Below are positions 7,698 to 16,945 of a DNA stretch of 64,000 nucleotides, piece after piece. Below the pieces are notes generated by a model, which worked only from the letters and a program-made list of their open reading frames with translations, did no database searches and had not been told where the DNA came from. The stretch comes from Bacteroidetes bacterium HGW-Bacteroidetes-16 (GTDB lineage Bacteria > Bacteroidota > Bacteroidia > Bacteroidales > F082). Where the stretch lies: NCBI GenBank assembly GCA_002840975.1, contig PHDN01000004.1, positions 110,575 through 174,574 on the forward strand, given 5' to 3'. Made by a program: the position numbers and the translations under genes. Positions within the stretch are counted from its first letter, which is position 1. Each line of letters opens with the position of its first letter.

Positions 7698-10600
7698 TTA
7701 TGATTCAGCCAAATTAACGGGCAATAATTTTTCAACGGTTTCCACCGGAAGGTTTTTCCTTGCGGCATAATCCGTCAACTGATCGGGAAGCAATTTGCCC
7801 ACATTAAAATACTGGGCATCGGGATGGGCGAAATAGAAGCCACTTACCGATGCTGCCGGATACATGGAGTAACTTTCGGTGAGTGTTACGCCCGTATTTT
7901 CTTCGGCCTTCAACAGATTGAAAAGCGTTTCTTTTTCAGAATGCTCAGGACAGGCCGGATATCCCGGTGCGGGGCGAATTCCGGCATATTTCTCCTTTAA
8001 AATCGACTCTATATCCAACGATTCATTCCTGGCATAACCCCAAAGCTTTGTGCGCACCTGGTGGTGAAGCCATTCGGCAGCCGCTTCGGCCAGTCGGTCG
8101 GCCATAACTTTGAGCATGATGGCGTTGTAATCGTCCTGATCGGCTTCAAAACGGGCCACATGGGGCTCGATGCCCAAACCGGCTGTCACTACAAAGCCCC
8201 CAATATAATCGGTTTTATTTTCCTTTTCGGGAAGAATGAAATCGCTCAAACACAGGTTGGGCAAATCGCCTTCTTTTTGTTCCTGATTGCGTAGAAAATG
8301 CAAGGTATCCAAAGACCGGGTTTTATTGTTATCCTGATAAACCCGAACACTGTCCCCATCGGCCTGGGCCGGAAAAATCCCCACCACTCCTTTGGATTGA
8401 AGCCAATTTTCCTTGCGGATGGTTTCTAGCATTTCAAGGGCTTCTTCGTAGAGTTTTTTGGCTTCAACGCCTTTGACAGGATCGGTAAAAATATCCGGAT
8501 ACTTGCCATTGAGTTTCCAGGCATGGAAGAAAAACGTCCAGTCGATATAGGGTATTAATTCTTCGATGGGGATATTTTCAAATACGGTGATTCCTTTTTT
8601 CACAGGGATTACCGGGTTATAAGTTTCCTTTCCGGGATAAAAAGCATTGGCCCTGGCTTTTTCAAGCGAAATATAGTGATGCTGGTTTTGCTGGTTGTTA
8701 TTTTTGTAGCGAAGTTGTTCGTATTCTTCCTGAATTTGCTTTACATATCCGGGTTTTTCTTTGTCATTCAGCAACTTATCTGCCACTCCGATCACCTTGG
8801 AGGCATCGCGTACATGGACTACGGGTTGTGAATAATGGGGCGCAATTTTCACGGCCGTGTGGATGGGTGAGGTGGTGGCTCCACCGATGAGCAAAGGAAT
8901 ATCCATGCCTCTCCGCTCCATTTCTTTGGCCACCAGAACCATTTCTTCCAGCGAAGGCGTAATCAGTCCGCTTAATCCGAGGAGAACCGCTTTTTCTTTA
9001 ATCACTGTTTCGAGGATAATTTCTGCGGGTACCATCACCCCAAGATCGATGACTTCGTAGTTGTTGCACGCCAACACTACGCCCACAATGTTCTTACCAA
9101 TGTCGTGCACATCGCCTTTTACCGTGGCCAGCACAATTTTTCCATTGCTCACCTGTTTTCCCTGACTTTCGAGTTCGATGTAAGGGAGTAAGATGGCCAC
9201 CGCTTTTTTCATCACACGGGCACTTTTCACCACCTGGGGCAAAAACATTCGGCCCGAGCCGAACAAATCGCCCACCTTGTCCATGCCATTCATCAACGGT
9301 ATTTCGATGATGTCGAGGGCACGTGGGTAAAATTTCCGGGCTTCTTCCACATCCACATCAATAAAGTCGAGGATGCCTTTTACGAGGGCGTGTTCCAGAC
9401 GTTCTTCCACCGGAAGACTACGCCAAGCGCTTACCTGCTGTTCTTTTTCGATGCCTGTATCTTTCATGTTTTCGGCGAAAGCCAGCAGGCGTTCTGTTCC
9501 ATCGCGGCGGCGGTTGAGCACCACATCTTCCACCAGCGTTTTGAGGTCGGCTGGAATTTCATCGTAAATCTGCAACATACCCGGGTTCACAATGCCCATG
9601 TCCATGCCGGCTTTGATGGCATGAAACAGAAATACCGAATGGATGGCTTCGCGCAGGGTATCGTTGCCACGGAATGAAAACGACAGGTTGCTCACCCCCC
9701 CGCTGACCTTGGCGTGGGGCAGATTGGCCTTGATCCATTTCACCGCGTTGAGATAATCCACCGCATAGTTGTTGTGTTCCCTGATGCCTGTGGCGATGGC
9801 CAGAATATTGGGATCGAAAATGATGTCTTCGGGTGGAAAACCCGCTTTTTCAGTAAGTAGTTTATACGAACGCTCACAGATTTCAATTTTGCGCTGCAGA
9901 TCGGCGGCCTGACCCGCTTCATCGAAGGCCATCACCACCACGGCGGCACCATAACGGCGCACCAGTTTGGCATGGTGCAGAAATTCTGCTTCCCCGTTTT
10001 TCAGGCTGATGGAGTTGACAATGCCTTTTCCCTGAATGCATTTTAGTCCGGCTTCTATTACATCCCAGTTGGAAGAGTCTACCATAATGGGCAACCGCGA
10101 CACATCGGGATCGGAAGCCAGCATATTGAGAAAAGTGGTCATTTCGTGGGGGCCGTCCAACATGCCATCGTCCAGGTTCACATCCAGAATCTGAGCTCCG
10201 CCTTCCACCTGGTGGCGGGCCACGGTGAGGGCTTCTTCGTATTGTTTGTTGCGAATCAGGCGGGCAAACTTGATGGATCCACTCACGTTGGTACGTTCGC
10301 CAATGTTGATAAAGTTTTTTTCTTTTTCGATTTTCACCGGTTCCAGGCCACTGATTTCAGTGATATGCTGTGGTTGTGGCGCTTTTCTGGTGGTGTATTG
10401 AGCCGCCAGTCTGGCGATCTCACGAATGTGATCGGGCGTGGTTCCGCAGCAACCTCCCACGATGTTGAGGTTGTGGTTTTCCAGAAAGCCCTTGATGTGA
10501 CGGCCCATTTGTTGGGGAGTTTCGTCGTATTCGCCAAACTGGTTGGGCAAACCCGCGTTGGGATACACACTTACATTAAAAGGAGCAATGCGCGAAAGTT

Positions 10601-11372
10601 CTTCCAGGTGCGGCCTGATTTGTTCCGCTCCCAGCGAACAATTGAGACCTATGCTCAGCAAGTGGATGTGGGAAGTGGAATTGAAAAATGCGGCCAGTGT
10701 TTGGCCCGAAAGGGTTCTGCCGCTTGCATCGGCGATGGTTCCGGAAACCATGACCGGTATGCGGACCTTTTTTTCTTCGGCCAGCAGATCGATGGCGAAC
10801 AAGGCGGCTTTGGCATTGAGGGTGTCGAAGATGGTTTCTACCAGCAGGATATCTGCCCCTGCTTCGATCAGGGCTTTGGCCTGTTCGTAGTAGTTGTCGC
10901 GCAACTGGTCGAAGGTGATGTTCCTGTATCCAGGGTCGGTGACTTTTGACGACATGGACGCCATTTTGTTGGTTGGTCCCATGGCACCGGCCACAAACCG
11001 TTGTTTTTCGGGATTCGTTTTGGTAAAAGCATCGGCCGCCTTTCGGGCCAGCGTTACGGCTGCCCGGTTGAGCTCCACTACCTTGTCTTCCATGCCGTAG
11101 TCGGCCATAGAAATGCGGGTGGAGTTGAAGGTATTGGTCTCGATGATATCGGCTCCGGCCTCCAGATAGGCTTCGTGGATTTCACGAATGACCTGTGGTT
11201 GGGTGAGGTTCAGCAGGTCGTTGTTGCCTTTTTGCAGGATGGTGACATCTGTAAAAAGGGTTCCACGGTAGTCATCTTCTTCGAGTTTGTACCGCTGGAT
11301 CATGGTACCCATGGCTCCGTCGAGGACGAGTACCCGTTTTTCTATTTCGGTAAAAATTTGTGTGTTCATCAT
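7698..11372 (-). CDS. metH: Cobalamin-dependent methionine synthase
   Basis: Transfers the methyl group of 5-methyl-THF to homocysteine through cob(I)alamin. It has 1224 residues and all four modules, as in E. coli MetH (1227). The homocysteine domain (about 1-330) ends in GGCCGTTP with zinc ligands Cys308 and Cys309. The pterin domain (about 345-610) contains [11 protein letters not shown]. The cobalamin domain contains DVHDIGKN, with the lower ligand His756, and GLSGLI. The SAM-binding reactivation domain (about 900-1220) has [16 protein letters not shown] start two or one codon(s) apart is possible (Met-Met). The gene is preceded by a SAM-I riboswitch and followed by metF, so it is repressed when SAM is plentiful. 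Confidence 0.97.
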   Translation of the reverse strand: MMNTQIFTEIEKRVLVLDGAMGTMIQRYKLEEDDYRGTLFTDVTILQKGNNDLLNLTQPQVIREIHEAYLEAGADIIETNTFNSTRISMADYGMEDKVVELNRAAVTLARKAADAFTKTNPEKQRFVAGAMGPTNKMASMSSKVTDPGYRNITFDQLRDNYYEQAKALIEAGADILLVETIFDTLNAKAALFAIDLLAEEKKVRIPVMVSGTIADASGRTLSGQTLAAFFNSTSHIHLLSIGLNCSLGAEQIRPHLEELSRIAPFNVSVYPNAGLPNQFGEYDETPQQMGRHIKGFLENHNLNIVGGCCGTTPDHIREIARLAAQYTTRKAPQPQHITEISGLEPVKIEKEKNFINIGERTNVSGSIKFARLIRNKQYEEALTVARHQVEGGAQILDVNLDDGMLDGPHEMTTFLNMLASDPDVSRLPIMVDSSNWDVIEAGLKCIQGKGIVNSISLKNGEAEFLHHAKLVRRYGAAVVVMAFDEAGQAADLQRKIEICERSYKLLTEKAGFPPEDIIFDPNILAIATGIREHNNYAVDYLNAVKWIKANLPHAKVSGGVSNLSFSFRGNDTLREAIHSVFLFHAIKAGMDMGIVNPGMLQIYDEIPADLKTLVEDVVLNRRRDGTERLLAFAENMKDTGIEKEQQVSAWRSLPVEERLEHALVKGILDFIDVDVEEARKFYPRALDIIEIPLMNGMDKVGDLFGSGRMFLPQVVKSARVMKKAVAILLPYIELESQGKQVSNGKIVLATVKGDVHDIGKNIVGVVLACNNYEVIDLGVMVPAEIILETVIKEKAVLLGLSGLITPSLEEMVLVAKEMERRGMDIPLLIGGATTSPIHTAVKIAPHYSQPVVHVRDASKVIGVADKLLNDKEKPGYVKQIQEEYEQLRYKNNNQQNQHHYISLEKARANAFYPGKETYNPVIPVKKGITVFENIPIEELIPYIDWTFFFHAWKLNGKYPDIFTDPVKGVEAKKLYEEALEMLETIRKENWLQSKGVVGIFPAQADGDSVRVYQDNNKTRSLDTLHFLRNQEQKEGDLPNLCLSDFILPEKENKTDYIGGFVVTAGLGIEPHVARFEADQDDYNAIMLKVMADRLAEAAAEWLHHQVRTKLWGYARNESLDIESILKEKYAGIRPAPGYPACPEHSEKETLFNLLKAEENTGVTLTESYSMYPAASVSGFYFAHPDAQYFNVGKLLPDQLTDYAARKNLPVETVEKLLPVNLAES

Positions 11373-11500
11373 CGTTTCACTCCGTTTAGTTGGTGTTTGA
11401 TGGTTTTTTAAGCCACGGCAAATGCTTTACAAGAAAAAGAACCAGGGTTCCTAAGCAGCTACCAAATTAACAAACATTTTTTTCATTAGTTAAGCATTAA

Positions 11501-11610
11501 TTTATCATTTCCTACTCATTTTGAGCGGGTTAGGTATTGGCACCTTTTCCTTGCAGCAGGTTGCCAGGGTTTCCATGAGCCTAATCTCTCCACCCTTCTT
11601 TATAAATCAC
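11501..11610 (-). promoter_or_regulatory. SAM-I (S-box) riboswitch of metH
   Basis: Read on the minus strand, the segment has the S-box core in order: AAGAAGGGTGGAGAGA, GGCTCATGGAAACCC, TGGCAACCTG, AAGGTGCCAATACC, a stem CGCTCAAAATGAGTAGG and a closing GAAATGATAAA. The P1 arms TTTAT and ATAAA lie at the two ends. These match the family's conserved k-turn, J1/2 and P3 sequences. It lies 128 bases before the metH start. No strong terminator hairpin with a T run is clear between the aptamer and metH (only a weak GAACC/GGTTC stem followed by TTTTTC), so the mode of control is open. Confidence 0.92.
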
Positions 11611-11639
11611 TACATCCTGAACGGACATGAATTACGGTG

Positions 11640-11647
11640 CAAATATA
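11640..11647 (-). promoter_or_regulatory. -7 box upstream of the SAM riboswitch
   Basis: On the minus strand this is TATATTTG, an exact TAnnTTTG match. Transcription would begin just ahead of the riboswitch aptamer. No clear -33 TTG is seen at the usual spacing. Confidence 0.5.
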
Positions 11648-11689
11648 GAATTAATTTAAATAAGGGAAGTTGTTGTAATGAAAAAGTTT

Positions 11690-11727
11690 GATTGAACACG
11701 GATTAAACGGATGGGTACGGATTTAGG
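11690..11727. repeat. Short tandem ACGGAT repeat remnant
   Basis: Three copies of the unit ACGGAT(T/G) occur within 38 bases: ACACGGATTAAACGGAT and GGTACGGATT. This resembles the ACACGGAT-type intergenic repeats of Bacteroidota, but no matching inverted arm is visible. The rest of the gap from 11728 to 11851 shows nothing more than a loose ATAGGCT/AGCCTAT pair. Confidence 0.4.
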
Positions 11728-11851
11728 AATAGGCTGGCATAATGATATTTATTAAAAAAAGCCTATACCACAAACTCCAAATTGTTTTCCAGGGTAATAC
11801 GATGGAAATCATTTCCATAGTGGTGGGCTCTCCAACAGTACCCCATTGCGC

Positions 11852-13474
11852 TCAATGGTTCAATTTGACTTTTAAAAGGAAATAATCCTTCAGCACACGT
11901 GGACGTGTGCGATAGTTAAGAAAAGGTAGCGTAAGTTGCGACACTTTGAAACCCTTCCTATGCAACAATGTATCGATCTGATATTTTGGGCAACAAATTG
12001 AATCTGCCTTGTGGTCAAATGCAATGGTATAAAGATATGGCTGTTGGGCAAGTGCAGAATCGAAAGCCATGATGGTTTTATAATCAGGCACACGATGGCC
12101 ATAATAAAAATCAAAGGCGGGACGATGGCTGTCTAAATAGCATACCTGGCCAGGTATATAGCCGAACTCTTTCATCTGGAATGCCAACTGGCTGCTTGCC
12201 TGATAATTCAATAATTTTGGATAAAAATGTGTTGCCATGACAAAATTGAGGGCCAGGATCGAAAACAGAGAAACAACCACTGTCTTGTAGAGTAAGTTGC
12301 TATTAGACAAATAAGTGGCTGTTAAATAGACTGCCATCGCGACCAGAACCGCCCAACCCCAAATGAAAAAACCTGGAAAAACGAACAATACAATGATGAA
12401 AGACAGGAGAAGGACAATACCGCCAATAAAAGCCTGTACGATTAACCATGGTTTTAATAATGACTTTTTTTCCATTTCCATCAAGTCTTTGGCAATAAGC
12501 AACGAAAGCATGGGAAATACCACGTAAATATAATGTGGAAGCTTATACTGTGAAAAGGACATGGCCACGAAAATCAAAACCACGGATGAAAGCAGAAAAA
12601 AATCATTACGCACAGGCCCTTTAACAGAATGTATGATATTACCGATTAACGCCTTGAAACCAAGGACAGACCATGGAAGAAATGCCCAAAGAAAAGTATG
12701 GATAAAAAACAGTCCTTTAGTGTCGTCCATCCATTGGTTTTCTCCGGTAAAACGGCCAAAACTCTGCGTCCAGAAATAAAACTTAAGGCCTGATGCCCCG
12801 TGCTGGCCATAAAGGCTTATAATCATCGGAACAAGCAAAACCGCGATCCAAACCAGTCCGGCTAGCCATTCCCATCGAAAAATATCTTTCCATTGTCTTT
12901 TGATCAAAAAATAAGGCACAAAGGCAATAATGGGCATAATAAGCCCAAGCGGCCCCTTGGTCAGCATGGCCAGACCAATTCCGGTAAAAGCACCAAAAAA
13001 ATGGATTGCTCGAGGTTTTCCGAGAAAAAGGTACAATTGCCACAGACTAAATATGACAAACCCCGTGAGCATGGTGTCGGTGCGCACATCGTGCACCATT
13101 AAAAAAACGGCCAGCGAAGAATAGAATATCAAGACTGCGAGACGCGCTACAATGGGGTCATATAGTTTCCTCCCCAGTTGAAAAACAGAATAAACACCCA
13201 GAAGCAATACCAAAAACGAAGGTAGCCTGTAGACAAAATGCGAGGAGCCGAATACTTTGAACAACATGGCGGAGGTCCAAAAAAGCAAGGGGGGTTTGTC
13301 CAAATATTCAACTTCCCTCCAATGGATGGACAACCATGAATTGTCTTCTGCCATTTGCTGACAAATGGTGGCGTATTGGGTTGCATCGTTCTCCATCAAA
13401 TCAATCTTCCACATACTGTAAAGATAGAGCAGGGTGATAGAAAAAAAGAAGGCAAAGAATGTTCTTTTATCCAT
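11852..13474 (-). CDS. GT39 (ArnT/PMT-like) membrane glycosyltransferase
   Basis: A 540-residue polytopic membrane protein of the GT-C fold, GT39 family, which uses a polyprenyl-phosphate sugar to glycosylate a lipid or protein on the periplasmic side. After one N-terminal membrane helix it has MENDATQYATICQQMAED with the acidic catalytic pair region, then EVEYLDKPPLLFW, the DKPP motif found in ArnT relatives. About 11 membrane segments follow, then a soluble C-terminal domain from residue 420. The flanks are a gap with repeats and a T9SS fragment, with no sugar-biosynthesis genes, so the donor and acceptor are unknown. Confidence 0.85.
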   Translation of the reverse strand: MDKRTFFAFFFSITLLYLYSMWKIDLMENDATQYATICQQMAEDNSWLSIHWREVEYLDKPPLLFWTSAMLFKVFGSSHFVYRLPSFLVLLLGVYSVFQLGRKLYDPIVARLAVLIFYSSLAVFLMVHDVRTDTMLTGFVIFSLWQLYLFLGKPRAIHFFGAFTGIGLAMLTKGPLGLIMPIIAFVPYFLIKRQWKDIFRWEWLAGLVWIAVLLVPMIISLYGQHGASGLKFYFWTQSFGRFTGENQWMDDTKGLFFIHTFLWAFLPWSVLGFKALIGNIIHSVKGPVRNDFFLLSSVVLIFVAMSFSQYKLPHYIYVVFPMLSLLIAKDLMEMEKKSLLKPWLIVQAFIGGIVLLLSFIIVLFVFPGFFIWGWAVLVAMAVYLTATYLSNSNLLYKTVVVSLFSILALNFVMATHFYPKLLNYQASSQLAFQMKEFGYIPGQVCYLDSHRPAFDFYYGHRVPDYKTIMAFDSALAQQPYLYTIAFDHKADSICCPKYQIDTLLHRKGFKVSQLTLPFLNYRTRPRVLKDYFLLKVKLNH

Positions 13475-13558
13475 AGGTCACTTTTATTAAAGGCGTAAAT
13501 ATCAGGCAGCAAGGTGGCAATAAAGATAGTAAAACAAATTATATACTGGTCATATTTT

Positions 13559-13589
13559 TTGAATAATGTACCAACAATGTATTATTCAA
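13559..13589. other. Perfect hairpin upstream of the glycosyltransferase
   Basis: TTGAATAAT (13559-13567) and ATTATTCAA (13581-13589) are perfect 9-base arms with a 13-base loop. They lie between the end of the T9SS fragment and the start of the glycosyltransferase, both on the minus strand. No T run follows on the minus strand, so a standard terminator is not supported. Confidence 0.35.
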
Positions 13590-13621
13590 CCGCCCAAAAG
13601 TGGTTTTATATTGATATCAGG

Positions 13622-13957
13622 CTATGGTTTGACAAACTTTTTAGAGCTTATTGCAACCCCATTGTTGAATTGCAAAAAATAAACCCCTTTTGGTAACGCT
13701 TCAATGTTAATATGTGTATTCGATCCCTCCAGTCTAAACTGCCTGAGCTGTTGGCCGCTGATTGAAATAATGGTGCAATTCAGGACATCGGCACCTGAAT
13801 TTTTTATGTTTAAAACACTTTCAGCAGGATAGGGGAATACCCTCAGGTCATTGATCCGAATTTCAGGCACCTCAATAAGCACCGAACGGTAATAATACCC
13901 TTTGACACCCAGTATCCAACCGGCAATGGTCTCATCCCAAATATACTCACTACGCAT
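13622..13957 (-). pseudogene. Orphan C-terminal fragment of a T9SS-secreted repeat protein
   Basis: The frame encodes 111 residues. The last 70 or so (VFPYPAESVLNIKN, then ISISGQQLRQF, LPKGVYFLQFNNG, ending KKFVKP) are a type A T9SS C-terminal sorting domain, which directs export across the outer membrane. The first 30 (YIWDETIAGWILGVKGYYY) resemble one unit of the W...W...K..Y repeats found before such domains. There is no signal peptide, which a T9SS cargo needs, and no convincing start; the frame stays open for at least 25 codons upstream of the ATG. I read it as the surviving 3' end of a longer gene whose front was deleted. A frameshift joining it to the small secreted gene at 14022-14222 is an alternative. 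Confidence 0.6.
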
Positions 13958-14021
13958 GGTGGTTTTTTTACTGAATCTGTTTGGGGATTTATCTGATAAT
14001 AAACAATTGAATCCACAACGG

Positions 14022-14222
14022 TTACTTCGCGAAGGATGGATGATTTAATTTCATTAAATCTTGTCGAATAACTTCCAGGCTGTCTTTTTGGGTGGGAATT
14101 TTCGATTTATAGGATGCATATTCAGCATGAATTGTCTGCAATTGTTCGTTTGCATTATTTTGCTGCGCTGACAGGCTTAATGTAAAAACCAGACAGAGAG
14201 CAATGAGTGTAATTGTTTTCAT
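14022..14222 (-). CDS. Small secreted protein of unknown function
   Basis: Encodes 66 residues. Residues 1-20 (MKTITLIALCLVFTLSLSAQ) are a clear signal peptide with an SAQ cleavage site; the mature part of about 46 residues is polar and probably helical (NEQLQTIHAEYASYK). No family is recognised. It may be a genuine small periplasmic protein, or the front piece of the gene whose T9SS tail lies 65 bases downstream in another frame. The signal peptide makes translation likely. Confidence 0.5.
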   Translation of the reverse strand: MKTITLIALCLVFTLSLSAQQNNANEQLQTIHAEYASYKSKIPTQKDSLEVIRQDLMKLNHPSFAK

Positions 14223-14327
14223 AATGTTTTGAAGAATATTAGGTTCGTTTTTAGAAATGTAAGTGTGGTGTAAAGTTAGAAAAAATCAGGAATCCCGACT
14301 TTTAAAACGGAGGATTGAAAATAATGC

Positions 14328-14666
14328 TCATGCCAGCTTCGACCCATTCGGCACCTTTTGATCCGGCACAGCCAACACAATGGCCCCATTTTCACCGGTA
14401 AAACCGGTAATCAAACATTCAGAAATAAATGGCCCGATTTGTTTGGGAGGGAAGTTCACCACTCCGATCACTTGCTTGTTTAACAATTCTTCTTTGGTGT
14501 AAATTTCTGTAATTTGAGCACTGGATTTTTTGATGCCTATTTCTTTCCCAAAATCAATGGTAAGCTTGTAGGCAGGCTTTCTGGCCTCAGGGAAATCCAT
14601 AACCTCAATAATGGTTCCAACTCTCAGTTCTACCTGTTCAAATTCGTTCCAATTGATTTGTTTCAC
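14328..14666 (-). CDS. csaA: CsaA-type tRNA-binding-domain protein
   Basis: A 112-residue stand-alone OB-fold of the EMAPII/Arc1p type, as in CsaA, a homodimeric tRNA-binding and proposed export-related chaperone. Visible motifs are EQVELRVGTIIE, KPAYKLTIDFG, KKSSAQITEIY, VVNFPPKQIGPF and the closing VPNGSKLA, all at the family's usual places. It lies 12 bases behind the PAP2 gene and is the last gene of the rpoN cluster. The family is confident; the cellular role is uncertain in Bacteroidota. Confidence 0.88.
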   Translation of the reverse strand: MKQINWNEFEQVELRVGTIIEVMDFPEARKPAYKLTIDFGKEIGIKKSSAQITEIYTKEELLNKQVIGVVNFPPKQIGPFISECLITGFTGENGAIVLAVPDQKVPNGSKLA

Positions 14667-14678
14667 GAACCTGAAGTT

Positions 14679-15290
14679 TTAAACATAATAAAACAAGATC
14701 AGCTGGCTTAAACTTCCCAATAAAAACCCTCCATAAACCTGAGCCGGAGTGTGTGCTTTTAAAATAAGCCGTGCGGTGGCCACCATGCCGGTGACGAGAA
14801 TTATCGCGTAGAGCCAAAGCGTGACATCAACCCGGGCATTCAGCGAATATCCCATAAGGGCGCCTAAAAATCCTCCCCAGGATGTAGCGTGAAGGCTGAT
14901 TTTTGTGAAGTAGTTGATGATTAAACACAACAAAATCAACATGGTGGCACCAATCATAAACAAAGTGATGATGCTGTTTTGCTCCATTTGTTTCAACAAA
15001 TAATAGGTGAGGTAAAAAAACGCCGAAACGATAATTAAGGGTAGCGCCCTCTCCTGGCGTTCGGGCATCTCCATGCTTTTTACCACATCAAATTTTCGTA
15101 GTATCAGCAAGATGAGCCCCGGTAACATAAAGGTTGTCAGAAACACAATGAGGGTCATCAGATAGCGAACCTGCATGGGCATGGCCAACACAAAATGGGT
15201 GTTTAAGTTGATGAATAGCAATAACGCGTATGTGGGCACAAGCAATGGATGAAACAGAACGGAAATGACCTTGGCCGGTTTAACATGCAT
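14679..15290 (-). CDS. PAP2-related small membrane protein
   Basis: A 203-residue inner-membrane protein with about six hydrophobic segments. It resembles the PAP2/phosphatase-like membrane proteins found after rpoN in Bacteroidota. The C-terminal part ARLILKAHTPAQVYGGFLLGS has the SxxHxxxDVxxG-like region of PAP2 enzymes, with HTPAQVYGG in that place. The typical KxxxxxxRP and PSGH motifs are not seen, so catalytic activity is doubtful. It is separated from rpoN by 12 bases and from csaA by 12 bases, so the three are very probably cotranscribed. Confidence 0.7.
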   Translation of the reverse strand: MHVKPAKVISVLFHPLLVPTYALLLFINLNTHFVLAMPMQVRYLMTLIVFLTTFMLPGLILLILRKFDVVKSMEMPERQERALPLIIVSAFFYLTYYLLKQMEQNSIITLFMIGATMLILLCLIINYFTKISLHATSWGGFLGALMGYSLNARVDVTLWLYAIILVTGMVATARLILKAHTPAQVYGGFLLGSLSQLILFYYV

Positions 15291-15302
15291 CGGATAGAGA
15301 GT

Positions 15303-16793
15303 TTATTGTAATTCTTTTCGCAATCGGGCAACGGGAATATTAAGCTGTTCGCGGTATTTGGCTACCGTGCGCCGTGCAATGGGATAGCCTTTTTCCTTTA
15401 ACCGGGTAGTCAGGTATTCGTCCGTAAATGGTTTTTTCTTGCTTTCCTCGTTGATGATATCACGCAGGATGGTTTTTATTTCACGTGTCGAAACTTCTTC
15501 GCCATCATCTTTTTGCATGCTTTCGCTGAAAAAGCTTTTAAGCAGCAGGGTTCCAAAAGGCGTCTGTACATATTTGCTGTTGGCTACGCGCGAAATGGTG
15601 CTGATATCCAGGTTTACCTTTTCGGCAATATCTTTCAATATCATGGGGTGAAGCTTGGTATCGTCACCGGTAAGCAGATAGTCGCGCTGGTAATCCATGA
15701 TGGCTTCCATTGTTGATGTTAAGGTGTTCTGCCGCTGTTTGATGGCATCGATGAACCACTTGGCCGAGTCCACTTTTTGTTTGATAAAAACCAATGCTTC
15801 CTTTTGTTGCTTTGATTTTTTCTGGTCGCCAAGTGAATGGATCATGTTGGCGTAGGAATGGCTGACGCGCAAGTCAGGATTATTCCATGAGTTTAGCGTT
15901 AGCTCCAGCACTCCCCCATTGTTGCTAATGTTGAAATCGGGAATGATATAGTGGTTGGTTTTGGCGGTCTCGCTAAGCGAATTTCCCGGTTTTGGATTAA
16001 GCCTTAGAATTTCTTCGATGCCCTTTTTAAGTTGGTCTTCGGATATTTCAAGCCGTTTGGTTATTTTCTGATAGTGCTTTTTTGTAAAATCGATAAACGA
16101 CCGGTTGAGTATTCTGATGGCTAGATCAATGGCCTCGGAAGGGAATTCCCGCGATTTACGCTGAAGCTGGATAAGCAAACATTCTTTTAGGCTTCGTGCC
16201 CCCACACCCGAAGGATCAAATTCCTGTATTATGCTTAAAATATGTTCCACTTCCTCTTTTTCGGCCATAACATTCTGGCTGAAAGCCAGATCATCGATAA
16301 TGGCTTCGATGGAGCGTTGAAGGTATCCGGAATCATCGATATTGCCAATAATGTAGAGGCCGATTTGCAGGTTTCGTTCGTCAAGATACTGCTGTCTCAG
16401 TTGCTCTTCCAGCAATTCGTGAAAGGTGATGCCTGAGGCAAATGGAATTTCCTTGCGCTCTTCATCCGAACTGTAATTGTTGGTTTGAAGCTTATACGAA
16501 GGGATGTCATCGTCACTCATGTAGTCGTTCAGGTCGAATTCAGGATCCTTTTCCTGATAATCATCAATGCTTGTTTCGGCGTAATCATCGCCTTCTTCTG
16601 TTGATTCGGGTGTATCCTCGCTATCATAATCGCTCATTTCTTCTCCATCAATTTCCAATGCGGGATTGTCTTCAATTTCCTGCTTTATACGTTGCTCAAG
16701 ACCAATGGTGGGAATCTGCAACAACTTCATCAACAGAATCTGTTGTGGAGAAAGCTTTTGAAGCAGTTTTTGTTGAAGTCTTTGGTTAAGCAT
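15303..16793 (-). CDS. rpoN: RNA polymerase sigma-54 factor
   Basis: Directs RNA polymerase to -24/-12 promoters that need an AAA+ activator. The protein has 496 residues. Region I is Gln/Leu-rich (NQRLQQKLLQKLSPQQILLM) and is the part touched by activators. An acidic region II follows (residues 50-100, full of Asp/Glu/Ser/Tyr). The core-binding and HTH regions come next, and the RpoN box ARRTVAKYREQLNIP closes the protein. It follows asnS on the same strand after 152 bases. A partner activator of the NtrC family is encoded at 43.5 kb. Confidence 0.97.
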   Translation of the reverse strand: MLNQRLQQKLLQKLSPQQILLMKLLQIPTIGLEQRIKQEIEDNPALEIDGEEMSDYDSEDTPESTEEGDDYAETSIDDYQEKDPEFDLNDYMSDDDIPSYKLQTNNYSSDEERKEIPFASGITFHELLEEQLRQQYLDERNLQIGLYIIGNIDDSGYLQRSIEAIIDDLAFSQNVMAEKEEVEHILSIIQEFDPSGVGARSLKECLLIQLQRKSREFPSEAIDLAIRILNRSFIDFTKKHYQKITKRLEISEDQLKKGIEEILRLNPKPGNSLSETAKTNHYIIPDFNISNNGGVLELTLNSWNNPDLRVSHSYANMIHSLGDQKKSKQQKEALVFIKQKVDSAKWFIDAIKQRQNTLTSTMEAIMDYQRDYLLTGDDTKLHPMILKDIAEKVNLDISTISRVANSKYVQTPFGTLLLKSFFSESMQKDDGEEVSTREIKTILRDIINEESKKKPFTDEYLTTRLKEKGYPIARRTVAKYREQLNIPVARLRKELQ

Positions 16794-16840
16794 AAAACAT
16801 TATCAAGTTTGGGGACATCACTTCCCTGGTTCAATCAGGA

Positions 16841-16848
16841 CAAATGTA
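16841..16848 (-). promoter_or_regulatory. Possible -7 box of the rpoN operon
   Basis: On the minus strand this is TACATTTG, fitting TAnnTTTG, 48 bases upstream of the rpoN start. No -33 TTG is seen at good spacing, so support is partial. Confidence 0.35.
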
Positions 16849-16945
16849 GCAACATTTTTATTATGGCACAGTTTTGGATTAGCGAATTTCGGGATAATAT
16901 TAACCACCCGCCTTCAACTCTTTGTACATCAATATTTAAAAGGTC

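Noticed and set aside
10146..10949. Long open frame on the plus strand over metH.
   Set aside because: It lies opposite the metH coding sequence, has no homology-like features, and metH is certain.
11728..11767. ATAGGCT/AGCCTAT pair after the glycosyltransferase gene as a terminator.
   Set aside because: The loop is long and the T run is on the wrong side for the minus strand.
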